This document shows, piece after piece, positions 8,471 through 16,682 of a stretch of DNA of 32,155 nucleotides. How positions within the stretch are numbered: position 1 is the first letter of the stretch; each line of letters begins with the position of its first letter. Source of the stretch: Pseudomonadota bacterium. GTDB lineage: Bacteria; Pseudomonadota; Alphaproteobacteria; Sphingomonadales; Sphingomonadaceae. Made by a program: the position numbers and the translations under genes. The notes under the pieces are model-generated. The model was not told where the DNA came from. It saw only the letters and a list, made by a program, of their open reading frames with translations, and did not search any database. The stretch covers positions 1 to 32,155 of the forward strand of contig JAEZHP010000010.1 in NCBI GenBank assembly GCA_023416515.1, read 5' to 3'.

Positions 8471-8486
8471 TTTACGTGAACGTAAA
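8471..8486. promoter_or_regulatory. Operator-like palindrome, copy 2 (perfect arms)
   Basis: TTTACGTGAACGTAAA is a perfect 7-2-7 inverted repeat. It lies 17 bases before the GTG start of the plus-strand acyl-CoA dehydrogenase and within the 138-bp gap to the divergent lipoprotein gene. It matches copy 1 at 7559-7574 in all but three positions. No third copy was seen by eye in the window. A dimeric repressor or activator binding both sites is inferred. Confidence 0.65.
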
Positions 8487-8503
8487 GCAGCGGGAGCGGA
8501 GCG

Positions 8504-9742
8504 GTGGATTTTTCCCTTACGGAACGCGAGGCGCATTATCGCGACCGGGTCCGCGACTTCGTCGAGACTCGGATTCGGCCGCGCAAGGCCGACTATAAGA
8601 AGCAGCTCGCGGCGGGCGACCGGTGGCAGCCGATCGAGGTGATCGAGGAACTCAAGCCGCTCGCGAAACAGGCCGGTCTGTGGAACCTGTTCATGCCGCC
8701 GGGCCAGGCCCGCCGCCACGTCGACGAGACCTTCCAGTTCGAAGGCACCCAGCTGACCAACCTCGAATATGCGCTTTGCGCCGAGGAGATGGGCCGGATC
8801 GCCTGGGCGAGCGAGGTGTTCAACTGCTCCGCGCCGGATACCGGCAACATGGAAGTGTTCCACCGCTACGGCACAGCTGAGCAGAAGGAGAAGTGGCTTC
8901 GGCCGCTGATGAACGGCGAGATCCGCTCGGCCTTCCTGATGACCGAGCCGGCCGTCGCGTCGTCCGACGCGACCAATATCCAGTGCGAGATCCGCCGCGA
9001 CGGCGACGAATATGTCATCAACGGCCGCAAATGGTGGTCGTCGGGCGCCGGCGATCCGCGCTGCAAGGTCGCCATCCTGATGGGCAAGACCGACCCCAAC
9101 GGTCCGCGCCATCAGCAGCAGTCGATGATCCTGGTGCCGATGGACTCGCCGGGAATCACCGTCGAGCGCGCACTTACCGTGTTCGGCTATGACGACGCTC
9201 CGCACGGTCACATGGAAATCGAGCTCAAGGACGTGCGGGTCCCCGCCTCCAACCTGCTGCTCGGCGAAGGCCGCGGATTCGAGATCGCGCAAGGACGCCT
9301 CGGCCCCGGCCGGATCCACCATTGCATGCGCACCGTCGGAGCCGCCGAAGAAGCGATCGCCGCGATGGCGCGCCGCCTCCAGAGCCGGGTCGCCTTCGGC
9401 AAGCCGCTTTCCGCGCACAGCATCTGGGAGCAGCGGCTCGCCGCCGCGCGAATCGACATTGAGGCTTCGCGCCTGCTGTGCCTCAAGGCCGCGGACATGA
9501 TGGACAAGGCCGGAAACAAGGCCGCCCAGCTCGAGATCGCGATGATCAAGGTCCATGCCCCCAACATGGCGCTGCGGATCATCGACGACGCCATCCAGGC
9601 CCATGGCGGCGCCGGAGTCAGCCAGGATTTCGACCTCGCCTCGAGCTGGGCCGGAATCCGCACCCTCCGACTCGCCGACGGTCCGGACGAGGTCCACGCC
9701 CGAGCGATCGCCAAGATGGAGTACGCCCGCCATGCGGTCTGA
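8504..9742 (+). CDS. Acyl-CoA dehydrogenase, ACAD11-like
   Basis: A 412-residue acyl-CoA dehydrogenase with GTG start at 8504 and GGGAG 7 bases before it. Motifs: FLMTEPAVASSDATNIQ for FAD/substrate contacts, INGRKWWSSGAGDPRCK in the beta domain, AFGKPLSAHSIWEQRLA, and IQAHGGAGVSQDFDLA. The C-terminal active-site segment reads LADGPDEVH (about residues 390-398) instead of the usual EGT, as in the ACAD10/ACAD11 group. It is the first gene of a plus-strand operon with two SDRs and a hydratase/dehydrogenase fusion, so it should catalyse the first oxidation of that beta-oxidation set. Control probably acts through the palindrome at 8471-8486. Confidence 0.92.
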   Translation: MDFSLTEREAHYRDRVRDFVETRIRPRKADYKKQLAAGDRWQPIEVIEELKPLAKQAGLWNLFMPPGQARRHVDETFQFEGTQLTNLEYALCAEEMGRIAWASEVFNCSAPDTGNMEVFHRYGTAEQKEKWLRPLMNGEIRSAFLMTEPAVASSDATNIQCEIRRDGDEYVINGRKWWSSGAGDPRCKVAILMGKTDPNGPRHQQQSMILVPMDSPGITVERALTVFGYDDAPHGHMEIELKDVRVPASNLLLGEGRGFEIAQGRLGPGRIHHCMRTVGAAEEAIAAMARRLQSRVAFGKPLSAHSIWEQRLAAARIDIEASRLLCLKAADMMDKAGNKAAQLEIAMIKVHAPNMALRIIDDAIQAHGGAGVSQDFDLASSWAGIRTLRLADGPDEVHARAIAKMEYARHAV

Positions 9743-9757
9743 TGGGGAGACGCCTGA

Positions 9758-10531
9758 ATGAGCCTGTTCGACCTAACCGGCAAAGTGGCCATCATCACCG
9801 GCTCGTCGCGCGGCATCGGCCGGGCGATCGCCGAAGCGATGGCGGATCAGGGCGCCCAGGTGGTGATCTCCAGCCGCAAGGCCGAGGCCTGCGCCGAGGC
9901 CGCCGAGGCGATCAACGCCAAACACCCCGGCGCCGCGATCGTCGTCCCGGCCAACATCTCGTCCAAGGACGATCTCCAGAACCTGGTGGACGAGACCCGG
10001 CGGCAATTCGGCCGAATCGACGTCCTCGTCTGCAACGCCGCGTCCAACCCCTATTACGGACCGATGGCGGGGATCAGCGACGACCAGTTCCGCAAGATCC
10101 TCGAGAATAACGTCATCGCCAACCACTGGCTGATCGCGATGGTCGCCCCGGAGATGGTGGAACGTAAGGAAGGCTCGATCGTCATCGTGAGCTCGATCGG
10201 CGGCCTCACCAGCTCAACGGTAATCGGCGCCTACAACATCTCCAAGGCCGCCGACTTCCAGCTCGCCCGAAACCTCGCCGCCGAGTTCGGACCCTCGGGC
10301 GTTCGCGTTAACTGCATCGCTCCCGGCCTCGTCCGAACCGACTTCGCCCGCGCGCTGTGGGAAAATCCCGACACGCTCAAGGCCGTCACCCGCCACACCC
10401 CGCTTCGCCGGATCGGCGAGCCGCACGAGATTGCGGGCGCCGCGGTGTTCCTCGCCTCCCCCGCCTCGACCTTCATGACGGGCCAGACCATCATCGTCGA
10501 CGGCGGCAGCACCACCGGAGCGGGGCTGTGA
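9758..10531 (+). CDS. SDR-family oxidoreductase (first of two)
   Basis: A 257-residue classical short-chain dehydrogenase. It has the Rossmann TGSSRGIGRAIAEA motif, NAAS, the catalytic Ser in VIVSSIGG, YNISK with Tyr and Lys, and the C-terminal GQTIIVDGGS. The first Gly-rich motif lacks an acidic residue after strand 2 (ISSRK), which suggests NADP(H) preference. It starts 15 bp after the acyl-CoA dehydrogenase with GGGGAG as ribosome site and overlaps the next SDR by 4 bp. The likely role is oxidation or reduction of a hydroxy/keto acyl-CoA intermediate; the substrate is not evident. Confidence 0.92.
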   Translation: MSLFDLTGKVAIITGSSRGIGRAIAEAMADQGAQVVISSRKAEACAEAAEAINAKHPGAAIVVPANISSKDDLQNLVDETRRQFGRIDVLVCNAASNPYYGPMAGISDDQFRKILENNVIANHWLIAMVAPEMVERKEGSIVIVSSIGGLTSSTVIGAYNISKAADFQLARNLAAEFGPSGVRVNCIAPGLVRTDFARALWENPDTLKAVTRHTPLRRIGEPHEIAGAAVFLASPASTFMTGQTIIVDGGSTTGAGL

Positions 10532-11319
10532 GCGGCCGTCTCGAAGGCAAGGTCGCGATCGTCACCGGCGCCGGCTCGGGCATCGGCCGCGCCGCTGCCA
10601 AGCTGTTCGCCGCGGAGGGCGCCAGGCTCATCCTCGCCGATCTCGACAATGCCGATGAGACCGCGGCGGAGATTGGCGCGGCCGCTCGCGCGTACACTGT
10701 CGACGCCGCCGATGAAGACAGCGTCCGCCGCCTCGTTCGCCAGGCCGAGGAGCATTTCGGCGGCCTCGACATCTTCTTCGCCAATGCCGGCATCTCCGGC
10801 GGGCTTAAGGGCATCTTCGATCAAACCCCTGAGGATTGGCAGGAGATCCTGCGCGTCAACCTCATCGGCCCATGGCTCGCGGTGAAGCATTCGGCGCCGG
10901 TGATGAAGGAGCGCGGCGGCGGCTCGATCATCTGCACCGCGAGCGTCGCTGGCCTTCGCGCCGGCGCCGGCGGCCCGGCTTATTCCGCGTCCAAGGCGGG
11001 TGTCATTAGCCTGGTCGAGACCGCGGCCGCGCAGCTGGTCGGCTCGAACGTGCGGGTCAACGCCATCTGTCCGGGCCTGATCGAGACCGGCATGACGGCG
11101 CCCATCTACCAGATGGCGCGCGACCGCGGCTCGGAGCAGGCGATCGGCCAGCTGAACCCGCTCCAGCGCGGCGGCGAACCCGACGAGATCGCCCGCGCCG
11201 CCTTGTTCCTCGCCTCGGACGAGTCGAGCTACGTCAACGGCCACGCCATGGTCGTCGACGGCGGCCTCTCCGCCTCCCACCCCTTCCGCCGCCTCGCTTA
11301 CGGCGCCACCGCTTTCTGA
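10528..11319 (+). CDS. SDR-family oxidoreductase (second of two)
   Basis: A 263-residue classical SDR. GTG 10528 overlaps the previous stop in a GTGA junction, which indicates translational coupling. Motifs: TGAGSGIGRAAAKLF, LADLDN with an Asp after strand 2 (NAD preference likely), NAGISGG, catalytic Ser in ICTASVAG, YSASK, and GHAMVVDGGL. It is only distantly similar to its neighbour, so the two probably act on different intermediates or with different cofactors. The hydratase/dehydrogenase fusion follows after 15 bp. Confidence 0.92.
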   Translation: MSGRLEGKVAIVTGAGSGIGRAAAKLFAAEGARLILADLDNADETAAEIGAAARAYTVDAADEDSVRRLVRQAEEHFGGLDIFFANAGISGGLKGIFDQTPEDWQEILRVNLIGPWLAVKHSAPVMKERGGGSIICTASVAGLRAGAGGPAYSASKAGVISLVETAAAQLVGSNVRVNAICPGLIETGMTAPIYQMARDRGSEQAIGQLNPLQRGGEPDEIARAALFLASDESSYVNGHAMVVDGGLSASHPFRRLAYGATAF

Positions 11320-11334
11320 CGTGAGGATTTGAGA

Positions 11335-13401
11335 ATGAGCCCCATCACCACCACCCGCCACGGCGACGTCCTGATCGTCACCTCCAACAATCCGCCGGTG
11401 AACGCGCTCGGCCATGCGGTTCGCGAGGTGCTGGTGAAGGCCATCGAGGAGGCTAGCGGCGACCCCGCGGTGAAGGCGGTGGTCATTATCGCCGAGGGCC
11501 AGACCTTCTTCGCCGGTGCCGACATCAGTGAGTTCGGGACTCCGAAGTCGTTCGAATATCCCGCGCTCCCGCAGGTCGTTGATATCATCGAGAATTGCAC
11601 CAAGCCGGTGGTCGCCGCGATCCACGGCACGGCGTTCGGCGGCGGCCTCGAGGTCGCGCTCGCTTCCCACTATCGGGTCGCCGTCCCGTCCGCGAAGCTC
11701 GGCGTTCCCGAGGTCAAGCTCGGCCTCCTCCCGGGCGCCGGAGGCACCCAGCGGCTGCCGCGGGTCGCCGGCGTCCGCAAGGCGCTGGAGATGGCTGCCA
11801 CCGGCAACCCGGTCTCGGCGACCGAAGCATATGAGGTCGGCCTTATCGACCGCTTGATCGAGGGCGACCTCCTCCAGCACGCCGTGGCCTTTGCCGAGGA
11901 GGTGAAGGACACGCTGCCGCTTCCCAAGAGTAGCGAGCGCGACGAGAAGCTTGCAGAGGCCCGCGATAATCCCGGTCTGTTCGACGAGTTCCGAGCCGCA
12001 AATTCCCGCAAGTTCCGCGGCTTCGACGCTCCCGAATACAATATTCGCGCCATCCAGGCCGCCGTCGAGAAGCCCTATGCGGAAGGCGTGCTCGACGAGC
12101 GCAAGCTGTTCCTCGAGCTGATGAGCGGCACCCAAGCGCGCGCCCAGCAATATTTCTTCTTCGCCGAGCGCAAGGCCTCGAAGATCGACGGAGTCCCCGA
12201 GGGCACCCATCCCCGCGACATCAAGAAGGTCGGAGTCATCGGCGCCGGCACGATGGGCGGCGGAATCTCGATGAACTTCCTCAGCGCCGGGATTCCCGTC
12301 ACGATCGTCGAGATGCAGCAGGAAGCGCTCGACCGCGGCACCGGAGTGATGCTGAAGAACTACCAGGCGACCGCGTCCAAGGGGAAGATGACGGAGGCGC
12401 AGGTCGGCCACGCAATGGGCCTGCTCACCCCGACGCTGAAGCTCGACGATCTCGCCGACTGCGACCTCATCATCGAGGCGGTGTTCGAGAATATGGAGGT
12501 GAAGAAGGACATCTTCGGCAAGCTCGACAAGATCGCCAAGCCGGGCGCCATCCTCGCCTCCAACACCTCTTATCTCAACATCGACGAGATCGCCGCGACC
12601 ACTTCGCGGCCGCAGGACGTGGTCGGCCTCCACTTCTTCTCGCCGGCGAACGTCATGAAATTGCTGGAGGTCGTGCGCGGCGCGAAGACCGCGCCCGACG
12701 TGCTCGTCACCGCGATGCAGCTCGCCAAGAAGATCCGCAAGGTCGCGGTCGTCGCCGGCGTCTGCTACGGCTTCATCGGCAACCGGATGCTGATCCCGCG
12801 CCAGATCGAGGCGACCAAGCTCCTCCTCGAAGGCGCCACCCCGGCCCAGATCGACAAGGTCCATGTCGATTTCGGAATGCCGATGGGCCCGTTCCAGATG
12901 GCTGACCTCGCCGGTGTCGACATCGGTTGGCACCGCGACCCGAACCGAATCGAGAATATCCGCGACGCCCTTTGCGCCGTCGACCGCTGGGGCCAGAAGA
13001 AGGGCGCCGGCTTCTACGATTATGACGAGAAGCGCCGCCCCTCCCCAAGCCCCAAGGTCCAGGAGATCATCGAGGACTTCCGCACCAAGGCGGGGGTCCA
13101 ACCGCGCGAGATCTCGGACCAGGAGATCATCGAGCGCACCCTCTACACGATGGTCAACGAAGGCGCGCTGATCCTCGAAGGCGGCTTCGCCCAGCGCGCG
13201 TCCGACATCGATGTCGTATGGGTCTATGGCTATGGCTGGCCCGTCTACCGCGGCGGCCCGATGTTCTGGGCCGACTCCGAGGGCCTCCCCAAGATCGTCG
13301 AAGGCCTCAAGCGCCAACAGGACCGCCTCGGCCCGGACTTCGAGCTCTCACAGCTCCTCGTCCAGAAAGCCGAAGCCGGCGAGAAAATTTCGAAAGTCTG
13401 A
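11335..13401 (+). CDS. Enoyl-CoA hydratase / 3-hydroxyacyl-CoA dehydrogenase fusion (FadJ-like)
   Basis: A 688-residue bifunctional beta-oxidation enzyme. I chose ATG 11335 with GAGG upstream; a TTG two codons earlier is possible. Residues 1 to about 190 are the hydratase/isomerase, with HGTAFGGGLEVALA and PEVKLGLLPGAGGTQRLPR carrying the two catalytic Glu. From about 300 comes the NAD-binding dehydrogenase: KVGVIGAGTMGGGI, SNTSYLNIDEIA and GLHFFSPANVMKLLEVV with its catalytic His. Two C-terminal helical repeats follow (PMGPFQMADLAGVDIGW; YGYGWPVYRGGPMFWAD). It hydrates and then oxidises acyl-CoA in the cytoplasm. No thiolase is adjacent, so that step must be encoded elsewhere. Confidence 0.95.
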   Translation: MSPITTTRHGDVLIVTSNNPPVNALGHAVREVLVKAIEEASGDPAVKAVVIIAEGQTFFAGADISEFGTPKSFEYPALPQVVDIIENCTKPVVAAIHGTAFGGGLEVALASHYRVAVPSAKLGVPEVKLGLLPGAGGTQRLPRVAGVRKALEMAATGNPVSATEAYEVGLIDRLIEGDLLQHAVAFAEEVKDTLPLPKSSERDEKLAEARDNPGLFDEFRAANSRKFRGFDAPEYNIRAIQAAVEKPYAEGVLDERKLFLELMSGTQARAQQYFFFAERKASKIDGVPEGTHPRDIKKVGVIGAGTMGGGISMNFLSAGIPVTIVEMQQEALDRGTGVMLKNYQATASKGKMTEAQVGHAMGLLTPTLKLDDLADCDLIIEAVFENMEVKKDIFGKLDKIAKPGAILASNTSYLNIDEIAATTSRPQDVVGLHFFSPANVMKLLEVVRGAKTAPDVLVTAMQLAKKIRKVAVVAGVCYGFIGNRMLIPRQIEATKLLLEGATPAQIDKVHVDFGMPMGPFQMADLAGVDIGWHRDPNRIENIRDALCAVDRWGQKKGAGFYDYDEKRRPSPSPKVQEIIEDFRTKAGVQPREISDQEIIERTLYTMVNEGALILEGGFAQRASDIDVVWVYGYGWPVYRGGPMFWADSEGLPKIVEGLKRQQDRLGPDFELSQLLVQKAEAGEKISKV

Positions 13402-13479
13402 GCAGGCGTGGTCTGTTGCCTGCCGTGCCGAGCGCATGGCAGGCGACGGCTCGGCGATTTTGGGGGCGATGGTTCAGCG

Positions 13480-15258
13480 ATGCGATTAAAATTAGGGGCA
13501 GCGATTCTGGCCTTGGCCCTCGGGGGCTGCGCGACCGTCCCGGTGCAACGGGCTCCGGTAGGACCGGCGCTCGCGCCGGTGCAGATCAACCTCATCGCCT
13601 TCAACGATTTCCACGGCAATTTGCAGCCGCCGCGACAAGCAATCGCGGCGCCGGGCGCTGCCGGCGACGTCCAGGTACCGGCCGGCGGCGCAGCCTATCT
13701 CGCAACCGCCATCCGCACCCTTCGCGAGGCCAATCCCAACAGCCTCGTCGTGTCCGCCGGCGACCTGATCAGCGCCTCGCCGCTGGTCTCCGCGCTCTTC
13801 CTCGATGAGCCGACCATCTACGCGATGAACATGATCGGCCTCGACTATAACGCGGTCGGCAACCACGAATTCGACCGCGGCCGGGCCGAGCTCCTGCGCA
13901 TCGCCAATGGCGGCTGCGCGCGCAACACGCACCGCGATCCTTGTGCACTCGACCCCAATTTCCCGGGCGCGCGGTTCGGCTATCTCGCCGCCAACGTGAT
14001 CACCGAGACGGGCCGGCCGCTGCTCCCGGCCTACGCCATCCGAAGCTTCGGCAGCGGCGCCAGCGAGGTGAAGGTCGCTCTCATCGGAATGACACTGGAA
14101 GGCACGCCGGCCGTGGTCACCCCGACCGGTATCGCGGGCCTGACCTTCCGCGACGAGGCCGACACGGTCAACGCGCTCATCCCTCAGCTCGAGGCCGAGG
14201 GCGCCGACGTCATCGTCGTCCTCGTCCATGAAGGCGCCACCACCGAGGCGACCTACAACGCCAAGACCTGCGAGGGCCTCCGCGGCGACCTTCTGCCGAT
14301 CCTGTCGCGCCTATCGTCCAAGGTCGACGTCGTCGTGTCCGGCCACACCCACGACGCCTACATCTGCGACCATGGCCGGATCGACCCGCAGCGCCCATTC
14401 CTGCTGACCAGCGCGGGCCAGTACGGCACCCTCCTCACCCACATCCGCCTCGAGGTCGATCCGGCCACGGGCAATGTCGTCTCGCGCCAGGCCGACAACC
14501 TCATCGTCCAGGGCGAAGGTTTTTCGAGTTCGCGAGGCAATGTCGCGACGACCGATCTCTACCCGCGCTACCAGGCCGACCCGCAGGTTGCCGCCCTCGT
14601 GGCCCGCTACGCCGCGGCGGCCGAGCCGCGCGCGGCCCGCGTGGTCGGCCAATTGAGCGGCCCCGCCACCCACAATCGCTCGGGCGCCGGCGAGACGGTC
14701 CTCGGCAACCTCATCGCCGACGCTCAGCTCGCCGCCACCCGAGCGCCCGAGCGCGGCGGCGCCCAGATCGCCTTCATGAACCCTGGCGGGGTCCGCGCCG
14801 AGATCGTCCCGGCGCCGAACGGCGACGTCACCTTCGGCCAGCTCTTCGCCACCCAGCCGTTCGGCAACACGCTGGTCGTCAAGAGCTTCACCGGCGCCCA
14901 GATCAAAGCCCTGCTCGAGCAGCAATGGGCGAGCGGCCCCAACAGCCCCGCTCAACCGATGGTGTTGATGCCCTCCGCCGGCTTCACCTATTCCTTCGAC
15001 CTCAGCCGCCTCGCCGGATCGCGTATCCTCGACGCGCGGCTCGACGGCCAGCCCTTGCGGGACGACCAGGTCTACCGGGTCACCATGAACGGGTTCCTCG
15101 CGAGCGGCGGCGACAGCTTCACCATCTTCCGCGACGGCACTGATCAGGTCGGCGGCGCCCAGGATATCGACGCCCTCGAGGCCTATATCGCGGCCAACCG
15201 CCCCCTCGCCCTCCCCGCCACCAACCGCATCCGCAACCTGACGGCCGCGCCGCGCTGA
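13480..15258 (+). CDS. Lipoprotein bifunctional metallophosphatase / 5'-nucleotidase
   Basis: A 592-residue protein from ATG 13480. The lipobox LGGC ends a short signal sequence, so the enzyme should be membrane-anchored in the periplasm. The N-terminal metallophosphoesterase domain shows the full metal-site series: FNDFHGN, SAGDLISASP, VGNHEFDRG, LVHEGA and SGHTHDAY. The C-terminal nucleotidase domain begins near residue 390, with GNLIADAQLAAT, AFMNPGGVRAEI, and the adenine-stacking region around ITMNGFLASGGDSF-like sequence (VTMNGFLASGGDSF). It likely hydrolyses nucleotides or nucleotide sugars for salvage. It starts 78 bp after the beta-oxidation operon, and whether it is co-transcribed is unclear. 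Confidence 0.92.
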   Translation: MRLKLGAAILALALGGCATVPVQRAPVGPALAPVQINLIAFNDFHGNLQPPRQAIAAPGAAGDVQVPAGGAAYLATAIRTLREANPNSLVVSAGDLISASPLVSALFLDEPTIYAMNMIGLDYNAVGNHEFDRGRAELLRIANGGCARNTHRDPCALDPNFPGARFGYLAANVITETGRPLLPAYAIRSFGSGASEVKVALIGMTLEGTPAVVTPTGIAGLTFRDEADTVNALIPQLEAEGADVIVVLVHEGATTEATYNAKTCEGLRGDLLPILSRLSSKVDVVVSGHTHDAYICDHGRIDPQRPFLLTSAGQYGTLLTHIRLEVDPATGNVVSRQADNLIVQGEGFSSSRGNVATTDLYPRYQADPQVAALVARYAAAAEPRAARVVGQLSGPATHNRSGAGETVLGNLIADAQLAATRAPERGGAQIAFMNPGGVRAEIVPAPNGDVTFGQLFATQPFGNTLVVKSFTGAQIKALLEQQWASGPNSPAQPMVLMPSAGFTYSFDLSRLAGSRILDARLDGQPLRDDQVYRVTMNGFLASGGDSFTIFRDGTDQVGGAQDIDALEAYIAANRPLALPATNRIRNLTAAPR

Positions 15259-15401
15259 GCTTACAGCCCACAGGCGCTCCCTGACGGGCACGCGACTTCG
15301 AACCTCGGAGTGCTCCCGACCCTCCGCGCGGACTCGCCTCGGCCGGGCGACTCCCGCCGCCGCCGCATCGGCACGGTCCGCCTGCCACAGGCTCGCAAGG
15401 C

Positions 15402-15426
15402 GGAACGGCGCACCTCCGGAGTCGTT
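15402..15426 (+). promoter_or_regulatory. EcfG-type general stress response promoter
   Basis: GGAAC at 15402-15406, exactly 16 bases, then CGTT at 15423-15426. This is the established -35/-10 signature of the alphaproteobacterial PhyR-NepR-EcfG regulon. It leaves a leader of about 45 bases before the DUF2171 gene at 15479. A TCCGCCT/AGGCGGA stem (15377-15404) overlaps the -35 element and may end upstream transcription. Confidence 0.75.
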
Positions 15427-15478
15427 TCACCCACGACGCTTCATCGCGCCCCAGAACATCAGAGCAAGGAGAGATTCC

Positions 15479-16543
15479 ATGACCCATGACGATCGCTTTG
15501 GCGGCGAGGATCGAGATCGCGGCCGCGGCGACCAGTGGCGAAGCGAGCGCGACAGCGGCTACGGCCGGGACCCGCGCGACCGCTCCCCCGGCTCCCATGT
15601 CGATTATTATCGCGGCGGCGACCGCGGCCAGCAGCGCTGGGGCGGCGGCTTCGAATCGCGCGGCGACTATCGCCGCACCGACCGCTATTCGGAACAGGGC
15701 CAGGCCGCGGGACGAGACCGTGACAGGGGCCAAGGTTTCGCACAGACCGATCGGGGCTATGGCGGTGTCGACCAGGGCATCGGCAATTATGGCGAAGCCG
15801 GCAGCGGCGGCGGCTACGAAGGCGCCTATGGCGCCGGCGGAATGGCCGGCCCGGGCTTTGACCCGGAGTTCGGCGGGCCGCGTTTTGACCGTCAGGATCC
15901 GGGCCACGTCGGGAGCCACGGCGCCCACCCCGTCGCTTCTCCCTACGGGACGGCGCAGCAGACGCTTCAGGGCGGGGGCGGCTATGGCGGCTCAGCGCGC
16001 GCCCGGGCGATCCTCGATCAGCATGAGCGCGAGCATGGCCGCCAACATGGTCAAGGCGAGCAGTCCCGCGGCCATTCCGAATACGACCCCCATTATCACG
16101 ACTGGCGCCGGCGCCAGATCGAGAGCCTCGACCGCGACTATGACGAATATCGCCGGGAGAATGCGTCGCGCTTCGAAAGCGAGTTCGGTTCGTGGCGGGA
16201 GAAGCGCGGCCAGCAGCGCCAGCATATGGGCCGCGTGACCGAGCATATGGAAGTGGTCGGCTCCGACGGACAGCATGTCGGCACGGTCGACAAGGTTCGC
16301 GACGGGCGGATCGTCCTCACCAAGAGCGATCCCTCGGCCGGCGGCCATCACCACTCGATCCCGTGCGGCTGGCTTGAGTCCGTCGACGACAAGGTCACTC
16401 TCAACAAAAGCGCCGAGGAGGCAATGCAGGCCTGGCGCGACGAGGAGACGAACCGCGCGCTGTTCGAGCGCGAGGGTGGCGGCAGCGAGGGCCCGCAAGT
16501 CCTGGATCGAAGCTTCTCCGGAACCTATCGCGACGAGAAATAG
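15479..16543 (+). CDS. DUF2171 domain protein with Arg/Gly/Asp-rich N-terminus
   Basis: A 354-residue hydrophilic protein; ATG 15479 follows AAGGAGAG. The first 190 residues are low complexity (Gly, Arg, Asp, Tyr, Gln) and probably disordered. Residues about 205-250 hold HYHDWRRRQIESLDRDYDEYR and an SEFGSWREKR segment seen in related SWFGD-type stress proteins. The DUF2171 (PRC-barrel-like) domain lies near 250-325: HMEVVGSDGQHVGTVDKV, HHHSIPCGWLESVDDKVTL. No signal peptide is visible. The EcfG-type promoter just upstream argues for induction in the general stress response. The molecular role is unknown; a terminator follows. Confidence 0.85.
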   Translation: MTHDDRFGGEDRDRGRGDQWRSERDSGYGRDPRDRSPGSHVDYYRGGDRGQQRWGGGFESRGDYRRTDRYSEQGQAAGRDRDRGQGFAQTDRGYGGVDQGIGNYGEAGSGGGYEGAYGAGGMAGPGFDPEFGGPRFDRQDPGHVGSHGAHPVASPYGTAQQTLQGGGGYGGSARARAILDQHEREHGRQHGQGEQSRGHSEYDPHYHDWRRRQIESLDRDYDEYRRENASRFESEFGSWREKRGQQRQHMGRVTEHMEVVGSDGQHVGTVDKVRDGRIVLTKSDPSAGGHHHSIPCGWLESVDDKVTLNKSAEEAMQAWRDEETNRALFEREGGGSEGPQVLDRSFSGTYRDEK

Positions 16544-16591
16544 TCCTATCGCTTTGTCACGCGCTCCCCTCCCCTTGAGCGCATGAGAACT

Positions 16592-16628
16592 GGCCCGGCA
16601 CCTGATCAGGCGGCCGGGCCTTTCTTTT
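16592..16628 (+). terminator. Rho-independent terminator
   Basis: GGCCCGG pairs with CCGGGCC, with an inner CCTGATCAGG palindrome, followed by TTTCTTTT. It lies 48 bases after the DUF2171 stop and separates it from the next gene. Confidence 0.85.
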
Positions 16629-16682
16629 GTGCGCCGGCGGCGTCTGGGCTAAGGCGCTCGCGATACTGACGAGGGGAAGAAC

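Noticed and set aside
10231..13317. A 1028-codon minus-strand frame opposite the SDR and FadJ-like genes
   Set aside because: It is a high-GC shadow of well-supported genes with family motifs on the plus strand.
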